Source: a virus
IMG/VR virus record: IMGVR_UViG_3300024520_000265
Coordinates: 1-34,695 of that record
DNA: 34,695 nt
Direction: 5' to 3' (one strand)
Shown: in pieces, positions 7,613 through 15,811 of the stretch
Layout: every line of letters begins with the position of its first letter
How positions within the stretch are numbered: the stretch's first letter is position 1
Notes under the pieces: model-generated
Databases searched by the model: none
What the model saw: only the letters and a program-made list of their open reading frames with translations
Told to the model about the DNA's origin: nothing
Program-made: the position numbers and the translations under genes

Positions 7613-7867
7613 ATGACTGAGATCTTCCCCGTCGCGCTGTCGTTGGTGATCGTGATCGGCGCGTGTTGGTGGTTTCTGGATTGGCTCCACGATCGCGTCG
7701 AGCCCGACACCCGATCCGATAAATGCCCCCATTGCGGAGCGGTGATCGTCGTGCCGTACCGCGCCGAGGTGCGGAAATACCAGGCCCGCCCCTGGATCGA
7801 TCCCGATCTCGAGTGTCAATTCTGCGGCGTGCTAATCACGCTCCACGTCGGGCCGGTCGAGCCGTGA
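7613..7867 (+). CDS. Small membrane protein with zinc-ribbon
   Basis: An 84-aa protein with one hydrophobic N-terminal segment (about residues 5-24, FPVALSLVIVIGACWWFLDW) followed by two CxxC knuckles, CPHC (about 38-41) and CQFC (about 70-73), spaced as in a zinc ribbon. This predicts a membrane-anchored protein with a cytoplasmic or periplasmic zinc domain. Its function is unknown. It abuts the preceding stop (TGAATG) and overlaps the next gene by GTGA. Confidence 0.7.
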   Translation: MTEIFPVALSLVIVIGACWWFLDWLHDRVEPDTRSDKCPHCGAVIVVPYRAEVRKYQARPWIDPDLECQFCGVLITLHVGPVEP

Positions 7868-10059
7868 CGTGGACCCATGCCGGAGCCTCTCAGGGCCGCG
7901 CCTACCTCCGCTGTGCGTCCCGTTGGTGGTTCGAATACGTCGCCGGGATCAAACCTCCCGCGACCGACGCGCTACGGTTCGGGCGGATTGTCCACGCCAT
8001 CGTTGAGCGGTGTCTGCGAGATCGCGTCCCGGTCGAGTCGGTCGCCCGCGTGCACCTCGACGGCGACGATCACGACGTCGCGCCGCCTCATCTAACGGTC
8101 GCCGCGCGCCTGGTCGCCGCGACACCGCCGGGCGACTACACCGCCAGCGATGTCGAGCAACGCTTTTCGGATCTCCAATTGGCGGCGCCGGTCGAGCTGC
8201 GCGGGACGATCGACGCGATCACCATCGACCCCGACGGCGCGTTACATGTCATCGATCACAAAACGACGGCCGGCCTCGACTGGGCACCGACGGCGACGGA
8301 GATCCCGACGCATTTTCAGGCGCTGCTATACGTCGCCCACATTGCGCGCGCCCGCCAACACGTTGGGCCGGTTCGGTTTTCGTTCAATGTGGCCGAAAAA
8401 CGCCACCCCTATCGCGCCGAGGTACGATCGCACCTATTCAGCGCGGCCGACGTCGCCGAGGCCGCCTCGTTCGTCGCGGATACGGCGCGCGCAATGGCCG
8501 AGGCCGCCGCGCTACCCGTCGAGCGCGTCGCCTATAACCTCGACGCGTGCCGAGACTACACCAGCGCCAAAAACCCCGACGGATGTCCGTTTCGCCAGCG
8601 TTGTGCCCAGCTAGGGCGGCCAACCAAGGGCGCATTGTCCACCGTTTACGCCATAGGCAAGGATCCCGAAATGCCCGATCAGCTCACCGCCCTACTAGCG
8701 GCGCCACCAACCCGAAGCGGCCGCCAAACCAAACGGAACCGCGTGATCTCTCAGATATTGGAGATCGATCCCACGATCGCGCGCGCTCAGCTCGACGAGC
8801 TCGACGACGTCGACACGGCGCTGAAGGGCGTCGAGCGCGAACGGCGACACCTAACACACGAGATCGCGACGCTGAGCGGTGGCGCTACCGAGCCGGAGCG
8901 GGCGGCGTGGCTGTCGTCGACGTTGGGCGAGCTCCGAGAAATCCGCGACGGTATCGCGCGGCCGCGCGATTTGCGCGCGATGACGCGCGACGAGATCGTC
9001 GCCGAGATCCGCCAATCGCAAGATCTGAGCGATGGCGACATCGCGCCGTATTCGGACGATCAGTTGCGGACGGCGCTCGGCCAGTTGCGATCGGAGGCGG
9101 CGACGGCAGACCACGCGATCAACGCGCCCGAAGCGATCGCGGCCGATCTAGATCTCGACGCCGTCGAGCAAACCGCGCCGAAAAAACGCGGACGCAAACC
9201 GACGGCGCCGACGATCACGGTGGACGGTGAGACTCACAAGCTAAGCCGCGCAAAGCGCGCCGAACTGTTCGCCTGGCTCCGATCTCGAAATGTCGAGCCG
9301 CCAAGCGGTCGCGGGTGTGTGACTCGAGCTCGCGAGATCATCGCCGGTATGTTGGCCGGTGAGCCCGCGCCGCCCGAACAAGCCACGATCGCGCCTGCCC
9401 CGGTGGAGCCCGCCCCGGTGGAGCCCGCCTCGGTGGAGCCTGCCCCGGTGGTCCCGGTGGAGCCTGCCCCGGTGGAGTTGATCGGGCCAGCGGCGGCCCA
9501 AACCGATCTCGATACCGTCCTGGACGAGATCGCCGCGCGACGGGCTCAGTTAGGGATCGGCGATTGGGCGTTCGCGCGGCCGGGTAACAGCCTGGCAGCG
9601 ACCGATGCGAACATCCGCGCAGCGGTCGAGCACGTCGACGAGCTCCGCGAACGTTGCGACGCGATCGGCCATCCCGCGGCGGCCGAAGCGATCGAACAAC
9701 CGATCGACCCGATCGACGGGAGCACCGCAGCGCTCACGGCCTCCTCCTCTTTCTCGCGTATCCCCGGCTTCGATCTCTTCGTTAATTGCCGGCCAGATAG
9801 CGGCGTCTCACGCGATCTCGATCGGTTGGTAGAACGGTTCGGCGCGGCGCTGGCCGAACGTGGCCAGGCGCCGCATTATCTGGCGCTCGAGTACAACAAA
9901 GGGCCGCGCCAAGTGGCGGCGATGGTCGCCGGCGCGCTAGCGGGCGATCGGGTATCGTTGGCCGGCGCCGTCTATGTGACGACACGGACGGCCACCGGCC
10001 AGGCATTGATCGACGTACTAACACCGCTCGCGCGGGAAATTGTCAGAGGTGATTCATGA
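7864..10059 (+). CDS. RecB/Cas4-like PD-(D/E)XK nuclease with long fused C-terminus
   Basis: About 731 aa from the GTG at 7864, which overlaps the previous stop as GTGA. Residues 1-250 form a RecB-family nuclease: GRIVHAIVE (H44), GTIDAI (D117), VIDHKTT (D131-x-K133) and HFQALLYV (Q152). Cysteines at 17, 229, 241 and 247 match the split four-Cys pattern that binds an iron-sulfur cluster in AddB and Cas4 nucleases. These enzymes resect or trim DNA ends with a helicase. The remaining 480 residues are unusual: helical stretches, an AT-hook-like KKRGRKP (about 440), a helix-rich part, a Pro/Val/Glu repeat linker and a C-terminal domain (about 630-731) that I do not recognise. It is coupled to the next gene by ATGA. 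Confidence 0.8.
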   Translation: MTWTHAGASQGRAYLRCASRWWFEYVAGIKPPATDALRFGRIVHAIVERCLRDRVPVESVARVHLDGDDHDVAPPHLTVAARLVAATPPGDYTASDVEQRFSDLQLAAPVELRGTIDAITIDPDGALHVIDHKTTAGLDWAPTATEIPTHFQALLYVAHIARARQHVGPVRFSFNVAEKRHPYRAEVRSHLFSAADVAEAASFVADTARAMAEAAALPVERVAYNLDACRDYTSAKNPDGCPFRQRCAQLGRPTKGALSTVYAIGKDPEMPDQLTALLAAPPTRSGRQTKRNRVISQILEIDPTIARAQLDELDDVDTALKGVERERRHLTHEIATLSGGATEPERAAWLSSTLGELREIRDGIARPRDLRAMTRDEIVAEIRQSQDLSDGDIAPYSDDQLRTALGQLRSEAATADHAINAPEAIAADLDLDAVEQTAPKKRGRKPTAPTITVDGETHKLSRAKRAELFAWLRSRNVEPPSGRGCVTRAREIIAGMLAGEPAPPEQATIAPAPVEPAPVEPASVEPAPVVPVEPAPVELIGPAAAQTDLDTVLDEIAARRAQLGIGDWAFARPGNSLAATDANIRAAVEHVDELRERCDAIGHPAAAEAIEQPIDPIDGSTAALTASSSFSRIPGFDLFVNCRPDSGVSRDLDRLVERFGAALAERGQAPHYLALEYNKGPRQVAAMVAGALAGDRVSLAGAVYVTTRTATGQALIDVLTPLAREIVRGDS
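9394..9477 (+). repeat. 15-bp tandem repeats encoding PVEPA linker
   Basis: About five imperfect copies of a 15-bp unit of the type GCCCCGGTGGAGCCT lie inside the nuclease-fusion gene. They encode a repeated Pro-Val-Glu-Pro-Ala linker between the central part and the C-terminal domain. Copy number probably varies by slippage. Confidence 0.85.
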
Positions 10060-10325
10060 TAGAGTTTAAGCGTGCAAAAACAGGCGGCCTTCGTGGCCTC
10101 TCCGTCTACCGCGCCGAAATCCCCGAAGGCGGCGTGATCTACATGATCGAGACGGGCGGCGGCGTCGCCGCGGTCCACGTCGCCGGGCCGCCGGCCTCGC
10201 TCGAGTCGGTCGTCGCGATGAAGATCGCCGAGGCCGCCGCGGCCAACGAGACGCCGCCGCCTATCGCGGAGCCGCCGAAGAAGGCGCCGAAAAAGAAGGC
10301 GCCGAAAAAGAAGGCGTCGAAGTGA
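10056..10325 (+). CDS. Small protein with Lys/Ala/Pro histone-like tail
   Basis: An 89-aa protein. Residues 1-55 are a small beta-rich domain (SVYRAEIPEGGVIYMIETGG), followed by a short helix and a very basic tail of KKAPKKKA repeats (about 74-89). The tail resembles histone H1 or HU-type extensions and suggests nucleic-acid binding; the globular part is not recognised. It is coupled by ATGA to the nuclease fusion and by GTGA to the transglycosylase-like gene. Confidence 0.7.
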   Translation: MIEFKRAKTGGLRGLSVYRAEIPEGGVIYMIETGGGVAAVHVAGPPASLESVVAMKIAEAAAANETPPPIAEPPKKAPKKKAPKKKASK

Positions 10326-10930
10326 GGCGCCCGCGCGCGCTTTGCGCGATCGCGGCGGCGTTGGGAGCGCTGGTCGGGCTGTTGATCTCGGAGGCGGCGC
10401 ACGCCGATCCCGCGATCAACAGCTGTCCGAACCGTTACGCCCGCGACGTACCGCGCGACGTGATCGCCGCGCTATGGCGGATCGACCGCGAGATCCTACC
10501 GCCGACCGCGCGCGGCCTGGTACTAGCGGCCGCCTGTAACGAGTCGGGTTACCGCGCCGCCGGCAAATGCGGCGACGGTGGCCGCTCTTGCGGGATGTTC
10601 CAATTTATGCGTTGGACGATCCCGGCGTTGCGCCGCTTGGGCGCCAAGGGGCCAGATCCCCGGCTCGATTGGCGCGCGGCCGCGCGGTTTTATGCGGCGC
10701 ACGTCGCGCGGCAAGCGCCGCGCGTGCGTCGGTATTGCCGCGGCCGCCGCGGATACGCCACCCGCGCCGCTATGGTTTGGGCATCGGCGGTCCAAACGGC
10801 GACACGGGCGCCCAAGTGCGCCGCGCGCAACGTGGCCGGGCGTTGTATCCGGCGCGTCCCGCGTTGCGCCCGTCGCGGATCCCGCTTCGAAACGCTCCAC
10901 TGGCAACGGTTGCGGGCCTGGCGGAAATGA
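10322..10930 (+). CDS. Secreted lytic transglycosylase-like (SLT) protein
   Basis: A 202-aa protein beginning with a signal peptide: basic MRRPR, a hydrophobic segment of about 15 residues, and an A-x-A site in AAHADP (about 25-30). The mature part has the lysozyme-like SLT core: LAAACNESGYRA with the probable catalytic Glu, then GGRSCGMFQFMRWT (the Gly-x-Phe-Gln motif), and an AARFYAAH helix. Such enzymes cleave peptidoglycan glycan strands. About ten Cys in the mature part suggest disulfides and an extracytoplasmic site. The start is GTG at 10322, in a GTGA overlap. Its place inside the replication operon, far from the lysis cassette, is odd. Confidence 0.68.
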   Translation: MRRPRALCAIAAALGALVGLLISEAAHADPAINSCPNRYARDVPRDVIAALWRIDREILPPTARGLVLAAACNESGYRAAGKCGDGGRSCGMFQFMRWTIPALRRLGAKGPDPRLDWRAAARFYAAHVARQAPRVRRYCRGRRGYATRAAMVWASAVQTATRAPKCAARNVAGRCIRRVPRCARRGSRFETLHWQRLRAWRK

Positions 10931-12642
10931 GAGAGGCGCGGCGGATCATAGCGGCGCCGACGGCGACCGCGGCGGACTATGACGCGGCGCTAGACGGGCA
11001 CCGCCTCGAGACGGGCGACGGCGTGTTAAGACCCGTCCAGCGGCAAGCGCTCGGCGCGTTCCGGCTATTCGGCGGCGTCGCCATGCAAGCGGGGTGCGGT
11101 GACGGAAAAACCCTGGTCGGCGCGTTGGCGCCGGTCGTTATGGGCTCGGTGCGGCCGTTGATCCTAGTCCCCGGAAAACTACGATCGGAGTTCTGGCGCC
11201 AGTGTGAGATCTATCGGCGCCTTGGTTTCGCGGTCCCCGATAACCTCGAGGTGAGAAGCCACGACGAGATCAGCCGTCGGCCGACCTGGCTGGACGAATA
11301 CGCGCCCGATCTAATCTGGATCGACGAGGCGCACGCCTACAGACGGCCGGAGGCCGCGCGGACGCGTCGCCTGTTGCGCTATCTCGACGCCAACCCGACG
11401 CAGCCCAACGGCGGCCGGATCGCGTTCGGCGTCGCGTCGGGCACGTTGGCCTCGTCGTCGGTGTTGGATTTCGCGCACCTATTGACACACGCGCTCGGCG
11501 ATCGGTGTCCTGTACCGCGGCGGACCGGTCAAGCGGTGTCCGGGGAGCTCGGGCGATGGTCTCGTGTGCTCGACGTCGACGGCCGTCCGGCGCTGCTAGA
11601 CTGGCAGCGGTTCGGGCCGCTGATTTGGTCGACGACGCCGGAGGCCGCGCCCGCCTATTACAGCGGGAACACACAACAAAAGCGACACGCCGCGCGGCGC
11701 GCCTATGCCAAGCGGCGCGAAACGACCGCCGGCCTGGTGTGTAGCGCCTCCGAATCGGTCGCCGCGTCCCTGGTGATCTACGTCAGCGAGCAACCCGCGC
11801 CGCCGCCCGAAGTCGCGGCCGCGCTCGACGCGATCAAACGCGGCGAGCGCCCCGACGGCGAGGTGTTGGTAAGCGACGCCGATCGATGGCGCGCAGCACA
11901 ACACGCCTCGATCGGTTGTGTGTACCGTTGGGCCTGGGAGCGGACGCCGTTAGGTCGGCCGGATCTCGATTGGTTGAGCGCCCGCCGGATTTGGGCGCGC
12001 AAGATCCGATCGGAGCTCGAGCACCGCGCCGGTCCGAACTACGATTCGCCGGGCCAAATCGCCGCCGCCGTTGAGGCGGACCTTGTAGATCGCCACAACG
12101 GCCGCGCGTTTCGACTGCGACACCTCCACGACGCGTACACACGATGGTTCGCCGTCCGCGATCGCTACCGCGCCGCGGATCTACTCGATCACGTTTGGAT
12201 CTCTCGGTGGTACGTCGACCACGTCGCAGACCAGGCCCGCGCCGACGGCCGCCCCGTCGTGATCTGGTATGAGTCGGATGCGATGGCCGAGGCCTTGGCG
12301 GATCGCGGGATCCCGGTGTTCGGCGCTGGCGACGAGGCGCCGGACACCGCGATCACCTGCGCTCTGTCGCGTCGGCGGTTCGGTACAGGCGCGAACCTCC
12401 AAGATCGTTGGAGCGTCGCCCATTTCGCGGAATTCCCGCCATCGGCCGAAGCAGCCGAGCAAACGCTCGCGCGCCTTCACCGGCCCGGCCAATCGGCCCC
12501 GGTTGTCGAGGCGCGGATCTACTGCCACACCGCGCCGTTTCGGCGCAATTTAGATCGCGCCCGTGACAAGGCGCGGTTTTTAGACGAAGTGCAAGGCCGA
12601 CAACGGTTGTCGGTCGTGCCGATCGTGCCCATGACGACATGA
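10927..12642 (+). CDS. SF2 (DEAH) helicase
   Basis: About 571 aa from the ATG at 10927, which overlaps the preceding stop as ATGA. Motifs in order: RPVQRQALGAF (Q-like, about 35-45), QAGCGDGKT (motif I, about 54-62), PLILVPGKL (Ia), DLIWIDEAH (motif II, about 128-136), GVASGTL (III), RRRFGTGANLQDRW (V) and EQTLARLHRPGQSAPV (VI). This is a SNF2/DEAD-type ATPase that should move on duplex DNA. The large insertion between the two RecA-like lobes (about 210-400) is not recognised. Position after the RecB-like nuclease allows a nuclease-helicase partnership. It has no detailed similarity to the helicase at 4137, and is GATC-rich as native genes are. Confidence 0.82.
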   Translation: MREARRIIAAPTATAADYDAALDGHRLETGDGVLRPVQRQALGAFRLFGGVAMQAGCGDGKTLVGALAPVVMGSVRPLILVPGKLRSEFWRQCEIYRRLGFAVPDNLEVRSHDEISRRPTWLDEYAPDLIWIDEAHAYRRPEAARTRRLLRYLDANPTQPNGGRIAFGVASGTLASSSVLDFAHLLTHALGDRCPVPRRTGQAVSGELGRWSRVLDVDGRPALLDWQRFGPLIWSTTPEAAPAYYSGNTQQKRHAARRAYAKRRETTAGLVCSASESVAASLVIYVSEQPAPPPEVAAALDAIKRGERPDGEVLVSDADRWRAAQHASIGCVYRWAWERTPLGRPDLDWLSARRIWARKIRSELEHRAGPNYDSPGQIAAAVEADLVDRHNGRAFRLRHLHDAYTRWFAVRDRYRAADLLDHVWISRWYVDHVADQARADGRPVVIWYESDAMAEALADRGIPVFGAGDEAPDTAITCALSRRRFGTGANLQDRWSVAHFAEFPPSAEAAEQTLARLHRPGQSAPVVEARIYCHTAPFRRNLDRARDKARFLDEVQGRQRLSVVPIVPMTT

Positions 12643-12662
12643 CAACGAAAAGGACAACCCCC

Positions 12663-13412
12663 ATGGATAGAAACGCCCTACAATCCGCGCTCGAAGCGCA
12701 GCTGGCCGGGATGGACCGCGCCGAGGTACACGGACACTCCCGAAATTTCGAACCGGGCGACGGCCGCGTCAAATGGATCGACGTCGAGCTGGTCAACGGT
12801 CAGCGCACGATGTTTATTGTTACGTGTGAGGTCGTGTGGTTTCGTGGCGGTTTGCAGATCCTCGACGCTAGCGAGCCCCACAAAACGGCCCGACTCCCCG
12901 ACGATCACTATCGCCCCGGCGACGCGGTCGCCTTCAAGGTAAATCTTGGTTGGGCCAACAACGCCGCGTTCCCTCACATTAAGGCTTGGACCTGGGCACT
13001 GTTACAGCGCGACGCCGCGCGCGCCGGACGAGACCCGGCCGCGGTCAAACAAGACACCGCGACGCGGGCCAAGTTGGCGGAGGTTATGGCGAACTTCGAC
13101 CGCTATAGCGGTCTCGAGTGCGACTTTCGCGCGGAGCATACAACGACGCGATCGGGCGGGCTGTTCACCCGCGTTACGTGGCTGCCTCTCCGCAACGCGC
13201 AACCGTCGCCGGTCGTCGCGGTGCCTAGCGCGCCCGCTGCGGCGTCCGACAACCCCTTGGCGGCCCTGATAGCGGCGGCGCCGTCCGGACCGTCTAGGGA
13301 GGCCAAGATCGCCGCTCTGCGCGATTACGATCCGTCGTTTGCGTCGGTTGATTTCAGCCAGCTAAGCGACGACAAGATCAACGCCGCTTATAGCGCCGTC
13401 CCTCCGTTCTAA
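12663..13412 (+). CDS. Possible single-stranded DNA-binding protein
   Basis: About 249 aa; last gene of the replication operon. The N-terminal 180 residues are beta-rich with many aromatic residues (WIDVELVNGQRTMFIVTCEVVWFRGG, then FRAEHTTTRSGGLFTRVTWLPL). A Pro/Ala-rich linker follows, then a C-terminus ending in VPPF. Cellular and phage SSBs have this plan: OB fold, flexible linker and a tip ending in Pro-Phe that recruits partners. I see no specific family signature, so SSB is a guess from architecture and neighbours. AAAAGGAC nine bases before ATG 12663 supports that start; an ATG at 12639 overlapping the helicase stop (ATGA) is an alternative. Confidence 0.72.
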   Translation: MDRNALQSALEAQLAGMDRAEVHGHSRNFEPGDGRVKWIDVELVNGQRTMFIVTCEVVWFRGGLQILDASEPHKTARLPDDHYRPGDAVAFKVNLGWANNAAFPHIKAWTWALLQRDAARAGRDPAAVKQDTATRAKLAEVMANFDRYSGLECDFRAEHTTTRSGGLFTRVTWLPLRNAQPSPVVAVPSAPAAASDNPLAALIAAAPSGPSREAKIAALRDYDPSFASVDFSQLSDDKINAAYSAVPPF

Positions 13413-13443
13413 AAACGACGGCTCCCGGTGTGCGTGGCCGTCG
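13411..13443 (-). terminator. Rho-independent terminator for the polymerase operon
   Basis: On the minus strand, a 7-bp stem (CGACGGC / GCCGTCG, plus-strand 13416-13422 and 13437-13443) with a 14-nt loop is followed by five T. It lies just after the stop of the DNA polymerase gene and ends transcription coming from the right. Confidence 0.7.
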
Positions 13444-13444
13444 G

Positions 13445-13496
13445 CCTCGGCGCTCGATACGACTGGCAAGTCCGATCGGGCGCCGAGGTTTTTTTT
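13445..13496 (+). terminator. Rho-independent terminator for the replication operon
   Basis: A 9-bp perfect stem (CCTCGGCGC at 13445-13453, GCGCCGAGG at 13480-13488) is followed by eight T (13489-13496). The 26-nt loop contains GGCAAGTCC, the complement of the GGACTTGCC seen before several minus-strand small genes. It ends plus-strand transcription between convergent operons. Confidence 0.8.
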
Positions 13497-15513
13497 ATCC
13501 GCCCTCCCAAACAACGAGCCGCCCGGCGCCGTCTCGTGTTGTTTTCGCGCCCTTGTACCATCGGCGCATAAGCGCCGGCTCCACGACGATCGGCACGTCG
13601 GGGCAGTTGGCCGCCGCGGTGTCGTGCATCACAGCGGCCAACCGCTCGGCCGCCTCGTGCGCGCGGTGTTCTGGCACCTCGGCGATGATCTCATCATGCG
13701 GGACAATCACCGGCCGACACCCCGAAAACGGGCCGCCGGTCGTGTTGTACGCCTCCCGCGACAACACGAACCAGGCGTCTTTGACCCACTGCGCCACCCG
13801 GTTTTGAAAATAGTGGTTAGCGCCGTCGGCCGCTCCCACCGATCCCCGGATCAGCCCGTCGCCGGTGGACACCGCACGGAACCCGGAGCCGCCTGTCCGG
13901 CGCAAATCGGCCAACACGCGATCGAAATAGTGCGGTACCTCCGGCCACGTCTCGCGCCACACCGCGAGCAAACGATCGGCGACAACGACCGGACCGCCCT
14001 CGAGACGGCCGCCGAGTGTGAGATCGAACCTGTCGGCCTCGCACGTTTTCAGAAACGTTGCGGCTCCCATCATGCCCAGGCAACCGAAATTGATCCGCTT
14101 GGCCAGCTGGCGAACGGAGTCGAACGACGGATCGTCGGACGTACGCCGGGCGATCGCGTCGTCGTCCCCGATCCCTAAGATCCGCGCCGCATACCGGGAA
14201 TGGAGATCCAGCGCCGGGCGCCCGGCGGCGACGGCGGCGGCCTCGGCCTGTAGCGCGTCTGCCATGGCGGACGCGCCGAACCATTCGAGCGCCGTTTGGG
14301 CGAACGCGCGGAGCTCCGCGGTAGCCAGGTCGGCCGCAGCGAAAACGAACCCCGGACGCGGGACGAATCCTTGGCGGATCCCGATCCGTCGACCGGCGGA
14401 GACCTCGACATCGCGCGCCGGTTGGTTTGTCAGATTTGGCGATCGGCACGAAAGGCGGCCCGACTCGACGACCGGGAACCAACGCGCATGGATCGGCAGC
14501 GTTTCGCCGGCGCGGATCGTATCAACGAACGTCGATCGATCGGTCAACGACGCGCCGATCGCCGCGTAGGCTCCGAGATCTACAGCGCCCAACGCGGCGC
14601 ACGACTCGAGCGTTAGCCGGTCAGTTCGCGTCCGGCCCTTTTCGGTGACGCAAGGCCCGCCGGGCGTCGGATCCCATTGACCGCCAGCGGATAGCACCGA
14701 CTCGACCCGTGCGGCCATCGCAGCCATGTTTCGCGATCCGTCATCGCGCAGCCAATCGTTGCGGCCGATCGCGGCGCGGATCAACGCGTACCCGTCGGAG
14801 ATCTCCCGATCTAGGTGCTGCGCCAACGTCCGCGCGATCTCCCCGTCGGTGCGTACACCCCAGGCGCCCGCCAGCTGCTGGCACCATGCGCCGCGGGTGT
14901 GCCGAGCCTCGGCGCGCAACCGATGGCCGCCGACCGCGTCACGGATCGATCGGTACAATCGACCGGCCCAAACGGGATCGGCCGTCGCATACTCCACGGC
15001 GGACGCGGGCCAATCGGCGATCGGGACGTCAACGAGCTCGTGATACCTCGTCCGCCACACGTCCGGGCCGCTTTTGCCGCTCGGACCCTCGCCCAAGTAC
15101 GCCTCGCACAATGATCCGAGATCGAACGCCGGTAGCCGGGATCTACGGCGATTGTTCGCCGTCACCGGTTCACCCCGGGCGATCGCCAGCAAGATCGCTA
15201 GAACATACGTGCAACGCGCCCGATCGTCGGCATACAGGCGCCACACGAGATCGCAGACCTCGCCGAACACCGCGCGAGATACCGAGCCGCCGATCATGCG
15301 TCGGCGTAGCTCGGCGATCAATACAGCGAGATCGAACGCTAGCGCGTGGTTTACGAGCTCTTCGCCGCGTAACGCAGCGATGAACGGCTCGATCCAGTCG
15401 TCGGCCTGGTGATACAGCGTCGCGCCGTCGTCGGTGCTGATCGAGACGCACACAAGACGCGGCGCAGCGCGGCCCGGTCCGGTCCTGTACGTCTCGCAAT
15501 CGATCGCGATCAT
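13495..15513 (-). CDS. Family A DNA polymerase with 3'-5' exonuclease
   Basis: About 672 aa from ATG 15513, coupled by ATGA to the upstream gene; TTG 15522 is an alternative. The exonuclease domain shows IAIDCETY (Exo I, D-x-E), NHALAFD (Exo II) and EYATAD (Exo III). The polymerase domain has motif A in ADLATAELR (D395), motif B RQLAKRINFG (R468, K472, F476) and motif C in VPHDEII (H606-D607-E608). No 5'-3' exonuclease domain is present. It should be the replicative phage polymerase. In the O helix, the position equal to Tyr766 of Klenow polymerase is Gly (G480) in the sequence FGCLGMMG, an unusual change at a residue that contacts the template and influences fidelity. Confidence 0.92.
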   Translation of the reverse strand: MIAIDCETYRTGPGRAAPRLVCVSISTDDGATLYHQADDWIEPFIAALRGEELVNHALAFDLAVLIAELRRRMIGGSVSRAVFGEVCDLVWRLYADDRARCTYVLAILLAIARGEPVTANNRRRSRLPAFDLGSLCEAYLGEGPSGKSGPDVWRTRYHELVDVPIADWPASAVEYATADPVWAGRLYRSIRDAVGGHRLRAEARHTRGAWCQQLAGAWGVRTDGEIARTLAQHLDREISDGYALIRAAIGRNDWLRDDGSRNMAAMAARVESVLSAGGQWDPTPGGPCVTEKGRTRTDRLTLESCAALGAVDLGAYAAIGASLTDRSTFVDTIRAGETLPIHARWFPVVESGRLSCRSPNLTNQPARDVEVSAGRRIGIRQGFVPRPGFVFAAADLATAELRAFAQTALEWFGASAMADALQAEAAAVAAGRPALDLHSRYAARILGIGDDDAIARRTSDDPSFDSVRQLAKRINFGCLGMMGAATFLKTCEADRFDLTLGGRLEGGPVVVADRLLAVWRETWPEVPHYFDRVLADLRRTGGSGFRAVSTGDGLIRGSVGAADGANHYFQNRVAQWVKDAWFVLSREAYNTTGGPFSGCRPVIVPHDEIIAEVPEHRAHEAAERLAAVMHDTAAANCPDVPIVVEPALMRRWYKGAKTTRDGAGRLVVWEGG

Positions 15514-15794
15514 ACCTCGCAACCCGTTAGGCGCGCCGCCTCCTCTTCGACGGTTTCGGCGTAGTCCGGCGCGACGCGCTCGGCAATGTCGCGGAGCGCC
15601 CGGCGGATCTTGCGGGCGCCCGCCTCGGTGAACGGGATCGACTCGACCGCCGCCGATAACGGCTCGAGACGGTTGGCGAAATCCTTACACGCGGATCGCT
15701 TCAGACCCTCGGCCGGGCGACAAAAACGCGCCGGGCGCCCTTGCTTTCCGGCGGTACAACGGATCGGACGGTCGCAAACTGCGCAAGTCGGCAT
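15510..15794 (-). CDS. Small Cys-rich (zinc-finger-like) protein
   Basis: A 94-aa protein starting MPTCAVCDRPI. The Cys pattern C-x2-C, then ARFC and RSACKDF, resembles a small treble-clef or zinc-finger found before a basic helix. The C-terminal half is helical and charged. Its function is unknown; it precedes the DNA polymerase gene with a 4-nt overlap, so it is likely coexpressed with it. The start is set by an AAGGGCTTGCC leader shared with the gene at 17058. The longer frame upstream is divergent intergenic and foreign-frame sequence. Confidence 0.65.
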   Translation of the reverse strand: MPTCAVCDRPIRCTAGKQGRPARFCRPAEGLKRSACKDFANRLEPLSAAVESIPFTEAGARKIRRALRDIAERVAPDYAETVEEEAARLTGCEV

Positions 15795-15811
15795 GATGGC
15801 AAGCCCTTGTC
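15792..15811 (-). promoter_or_regulatory. Conserved translational leader, copy A
   Basis: On the minus strand, GACAAGGGCTTGCCATCATG places a Shine-Dalgarno AAGG about 11 nt before the start codon. It is identical to copy B (17295-17314) except at two positions, and shares CTTGCC with copy C. Confidence 0.6.

Noticed and set aside
8010-9230. Several Arg-rich plus-strand frames inside the nuclease fusion gene
   Set aside because: Typical GC-rich shadow frames with no independent signals.
9394-9477. Possible CRISPR-like array
   Set aside because: The 15-bp units are contiguous and in frame, without spacers; they encode a linker.
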